Below are positions 7,970-9,903 of a stretch of 9,903 bases of DNA, one piece after another. Source of the DNA: Saprospiraceae bacterium (GTDB taxonomy: Bacteria > Bacteroidota > Bacteroidia > Chitinophagales > Saprospiraceae). The notes under the pieces were generated by a model that saw only the letters and a list, made by a program, of their open reading frames with translations, ran no database searches and had not been told where the DNA came from. Position 1 is the stretch's first letter. Every line of letters starts with the position of its first letter. The DNA is taken from the NCBI GenBank assembly GCA_020437045.1, contig JAGQWV010000360.1:1-9903 (forward strand), in the 5' to 3' direction. The position numbers were made by a program, and so were the translations under genes.

Positions 7970-9442
7970 ATGCGCACAAAATTTAGATTAATAGAATCGA
8001 CAAAAGAAAGTGCAATATCAACCATTGATAAATCCCCCTTCAAATTCTTTTATTTCTCCTTAATTGTTATTTATTGGTCATGCTCATCCACTCCTTCTGC
8101 AGAGACGATCGCGGACCCGTGGTTAAAAATGGATACCATCCTGAATCTCATCCAACCGCCGGAATTTCCTGATCGTTCGTATTCTGTCATCGATTTTGGC
8201 GCTTCAAATGATGGTGAGCAAGATGCTCGAAATGCCATTCAGAAATGCATTGATAAATGTGCAGCTGATGGGGGTGGAAGGGTAATTATACCCGCTGGAA
8301 ATTATTTGATTAATGGTCCGATTCATCTGGATAACCATGTCAATTTACACCTGGAGGAAAATGCTTATGTCCGTTTTGGCGTCTATCCTGATGATTATCT
8401 TCCCCCAGTTCGCACTCGTTGGGAAGGAATGGATTTGATGAACTATTCAGCACTGGTCTACGCCTATGGTAAAAACAATATTGCAATCACCGGACAGGGA
8501 ACACTTGATGGACAGGCATCAGAGCAAAATTGGTGGCCATGGAAAGGACTGGAACAGTATGGATGGAAGGAAGGAATGCCTAATCAGGAATCGGAAAATG
8601 GAAAACACGGACTGCTCAAAATGAATGGAAATCGCACCCCCATCGATCAACGAGTCTTTGGATCTGGTTCCTATCTACGACCAAATATGATTCAACTTTT
8701 TCAGTGCCAAAACATCCTCATCGATGGTGTGACTTTAAAAAATTCACCCATGTGGGTCATGCATCCGGTATTGAGCGAAAATATAACTATTAAAGATGTC
8801 AAGGTGATTAGCCACGGACCGAATAGTGATGGTTGCGATCCGGAGTCCTGTAAAAATGTACTTATTGAAAATTGTTTCTTTGACACCGGAGATGATTGCA
8901 TTGCTTTAAAATCCGGACGGAATGAAGATGGACGATCAATCGGAAAACCCATCGAAAATGTTATTATTAAAAACTGTCGGATGAAAGATGGCCATGGTGG
9001 CGTAGTTATTGGTAGTGAAGTTTCCGGTGGCGCAAGAAACATTTTTGCCACGGATTGTTTAATGGACAGCCCAAATCTACAAAGGGCCATTCGTATTAAA
9101 ACGAATAAAGTCCGCGGAGGCACTTTAGAAAATCTTTATTTCCGCAATCTCGATATTAAACAAGTAACGGAAGCCGTTGTAAAAATCAACGCCAATTATA
9201 CGATCGACAATAAGAGTGCCGATGAATTTATTCCGGAAATCAGAAATATCTTCGTAACCAATATTAAATCGGATAAAAGCAAATACGGAGTCCTGATTGA
9301 TGGATACGACGAAAAACATCCGATCAACAATGTTACTATTGAGGATTGTCAGTTTAATGGGGTAAGTGATGGCAATCCCATAAAAAATATAGCTAACCTT
9401 ACGATCAAAGGAGTATATGTCAATGGAGAAGCCTGGAAATGA
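7970..9442 (+). CDS. Lipoprotein glycoside hydrolase family 28 (polygalacturonase-like)
   Basis: A 490-residue right-handed beta-helix enzyme of the pectinase superfamily. GH28 enzymes are inverting hydrolases, usually of galacturonic acid linkages in pectin. All core motifs are present in order: NSDG (N285, D287), GDDC (D308, D309), GHGG (H342) and RIK (R375, K377). The three aspartates would be the catalytic acid and base group. The beta-helix begins after SVIDFGASNDGEQDARNAIQ, a normal GH28 opening. The N-terminus is odd: about 24 polar residues precede the hydrophobic stretch (FFYFSLIVIYW), which ends at a lipobox-like WSC with Cys38. No ATG closer to the hydrophobic stretch exists, so I keep the ATG at 7970, preceded by an A/T-rich leader. 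It is the last gene of the fucosidase-aldolase-GH28 run. It could be an exo-polygalacturonase or a GH28 enzyme for another uronate linkage; the sequence does not decide. Confidence 0.9.
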   Translation: MRTKFRLIESTKESAISTIDKSPFKFFYFSLIVIYWSCSSTPSAETIADPWLKMDTILNLIQPPEFPDRSYSVIDFGASNDGEQDARNAIQKCIDKCAADGGGRVIIPAGNYLINGPIHLDNHVNLHLEENAYVRFGVYPDDYLPPVRTRWEGMDLMNYSALVYAYGKNNIAITGQGTLDGQASEQNWWPWKGLEQYGWKEGMPNQESENGKHGLLKMNGNRTPIDQRVFGSGSYLRPNMIQLFQCQNILIDGVTLKNSPMWVMHPVLSENITIKDVKVISHGPNSDGCDPESCKNVLIENCFFDTGDDCIALKSGRNEDGRSIGKPIENVIIKNCRMKDGHGGVVIGSEVSGGARNIFATDCLMDSPNLQRAIRIKTNKVRGGTLENLYFRNLDIKQVTEAVVKINANYTIDNKSADEFIPEIRNIFVTNIKSDKSKYGVLIDGYDEKHPINNVTIEDCQFNGVSDGNPIKNIANLTIKGVYVNGEAWK

Positions 9443-9496
9443 CTGAGGATTTTCCCCCTGTTGTGGTAAATTATTTTTTTTTAAAAAGAAACGATT

Positions 9497-9903
9497 TTAT
9501 TCAAGATTCCTTTTGATTAGTTTCTTCAAAGCCGGTACAGCATTTTTACCCACATCGCTAAAAATAACTTTGCCATCTTTTATTAAATAAAAAGTTGGTG
9601 TAGCTCTTTGTTCGTCATACACATCCCATGCTTCTGGACAATATGCTACTAAATTTGGTTCAATCGGAAAAGATTTAAAATTTATCTAAAATATCCTTTA
9701 CTTCATTTTCCCTGCAGATTACATTCTAATTTATTAAGCTCTTGTACAGCGTGAGAAATCCTCTCAATTCCTGATGTGCATCATCAGAAAAAGGACAATA
9801 AACAGACCAGAATTCAATCAGTTCTAACTTGTTTTTAACCGGTAGGGTATAAATATCACTGCTATCCAAAACATTCACTACGTTGATTGAAGGAGCTAAT
9901 CCC
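9497..9903 (-). pseudogene. Broken thioredoxin-like (TlpA/AhpC-type) protein gene, 5' end beyond the window
   Basis: The minus strand encodes pieces of one thioredoxin-fold protein in three frames. From 9902 the first piece reads GLAPSINVVNVLDSSDIYTL and then LELIEFWSVYCPFSDDAHQ, the usual N-terminal half of a TlpA-like domain, with CPFS in place of the CxxC redox pair. It leaves frame near 9760-9770. The second piece, ISHAVQELNKLECNLQGK, hits TGA at 9703-9705. A third, ENEVKDILDKF, hits TAA just past an AAAA run at 9677-9680. The fourth, FKSFPIEPNLVAYCPEAW and then RATPTFYLIKDGKVIFSD, keeps the cis-proline motif (ATPTFYL) and ends at TAA at 9497-9499. The beta-strand region after NKLE appears shortened. 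The order and family fit are clear; whether the breaks are real decay or sequencing error cannot be told here. The gene converges on the GH28 gene. Confidence 0.75.

Noticed and set aside
8701..9123. 140-codon open frame on the minus strand
   Set aside because: It is antisense to the GH28 catalytic core and has no family resemblance.
9474..9487. T9A5 tract between the converging GH28 gene and the thioredoxin-like remnant as a bidirectional terminator
   Set aside because: There is a T-run but no GC-rich stem before it; the location suits a terminator, yet the structure is missing.

Overview
The window looks like chromosomal DNA of a polysaccharide-degrading member of the Bacteroidota, possibly a Saprospiria- or Cytophagia-like environmental lineage. 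This rests on moderately AT-rich sequence, genes without clear Shine-Dalgarno sites but with A/T-rich leaders, and secreted proteins that end their signal peptides in A-Q or a lipobox. The CAZyme/sulfatase content and the TPR and TlpA-like protein types also fit. The phylum call is an inference from style and gene families, not from a marker gene.

Left part (1-2810): the 3' end of an acetoacetyl-CoA synthetase runs in from the left edge. It converges, with one base between, on a minus-strand gene for a small secreted protein of unknown function. Divergent from that gene, across a 91-bp gap, is a large membrane-anchored TPR protein with a histidine-rich core.

Middle and right part (2921-9442): a co-oriented carbohydrate-degradation block. 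It starts with a secreted type I sulfatase carrying the formylglycine motif CSPTR. After a 290-bp gap comes a tight three-gene run with spacers of 50 and 41 bp: a lipoprotein GH29 alpha-L-fucosidase with accessory binding domains, a cytoplasmic N-acetylneuraminate-lyase-type aldolase, and a lipoprotein GH28 polygalacturonase-family enzyme. Read together, the sulfatase would remove sulfate esters, the fucosidase terminal fucose and the GH28 enzyme galacturonate-type residues outside the cytoplasm. The aldolase would cleave an imported 2-keto-3-deoxy acid to pyruvate plus an aldose. The glycan is not evident from the sequence. The mix of fucose, a uronate-type linkage and a keto-deoxy acid does not match one textbook substrate, and no SusC/SusD pair, sialidase or regulator lies in the window.

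Right edge (9497-9903): the remains of a minus-strand thioredoxin/TlpA-like gene broken by at least three frame changes. A second, smaller possible gene remnant sits in the gap between the sulfatase and the fucosidase. I found no RNA genes, CRISPR arrays, insertion sequences or phage genes.
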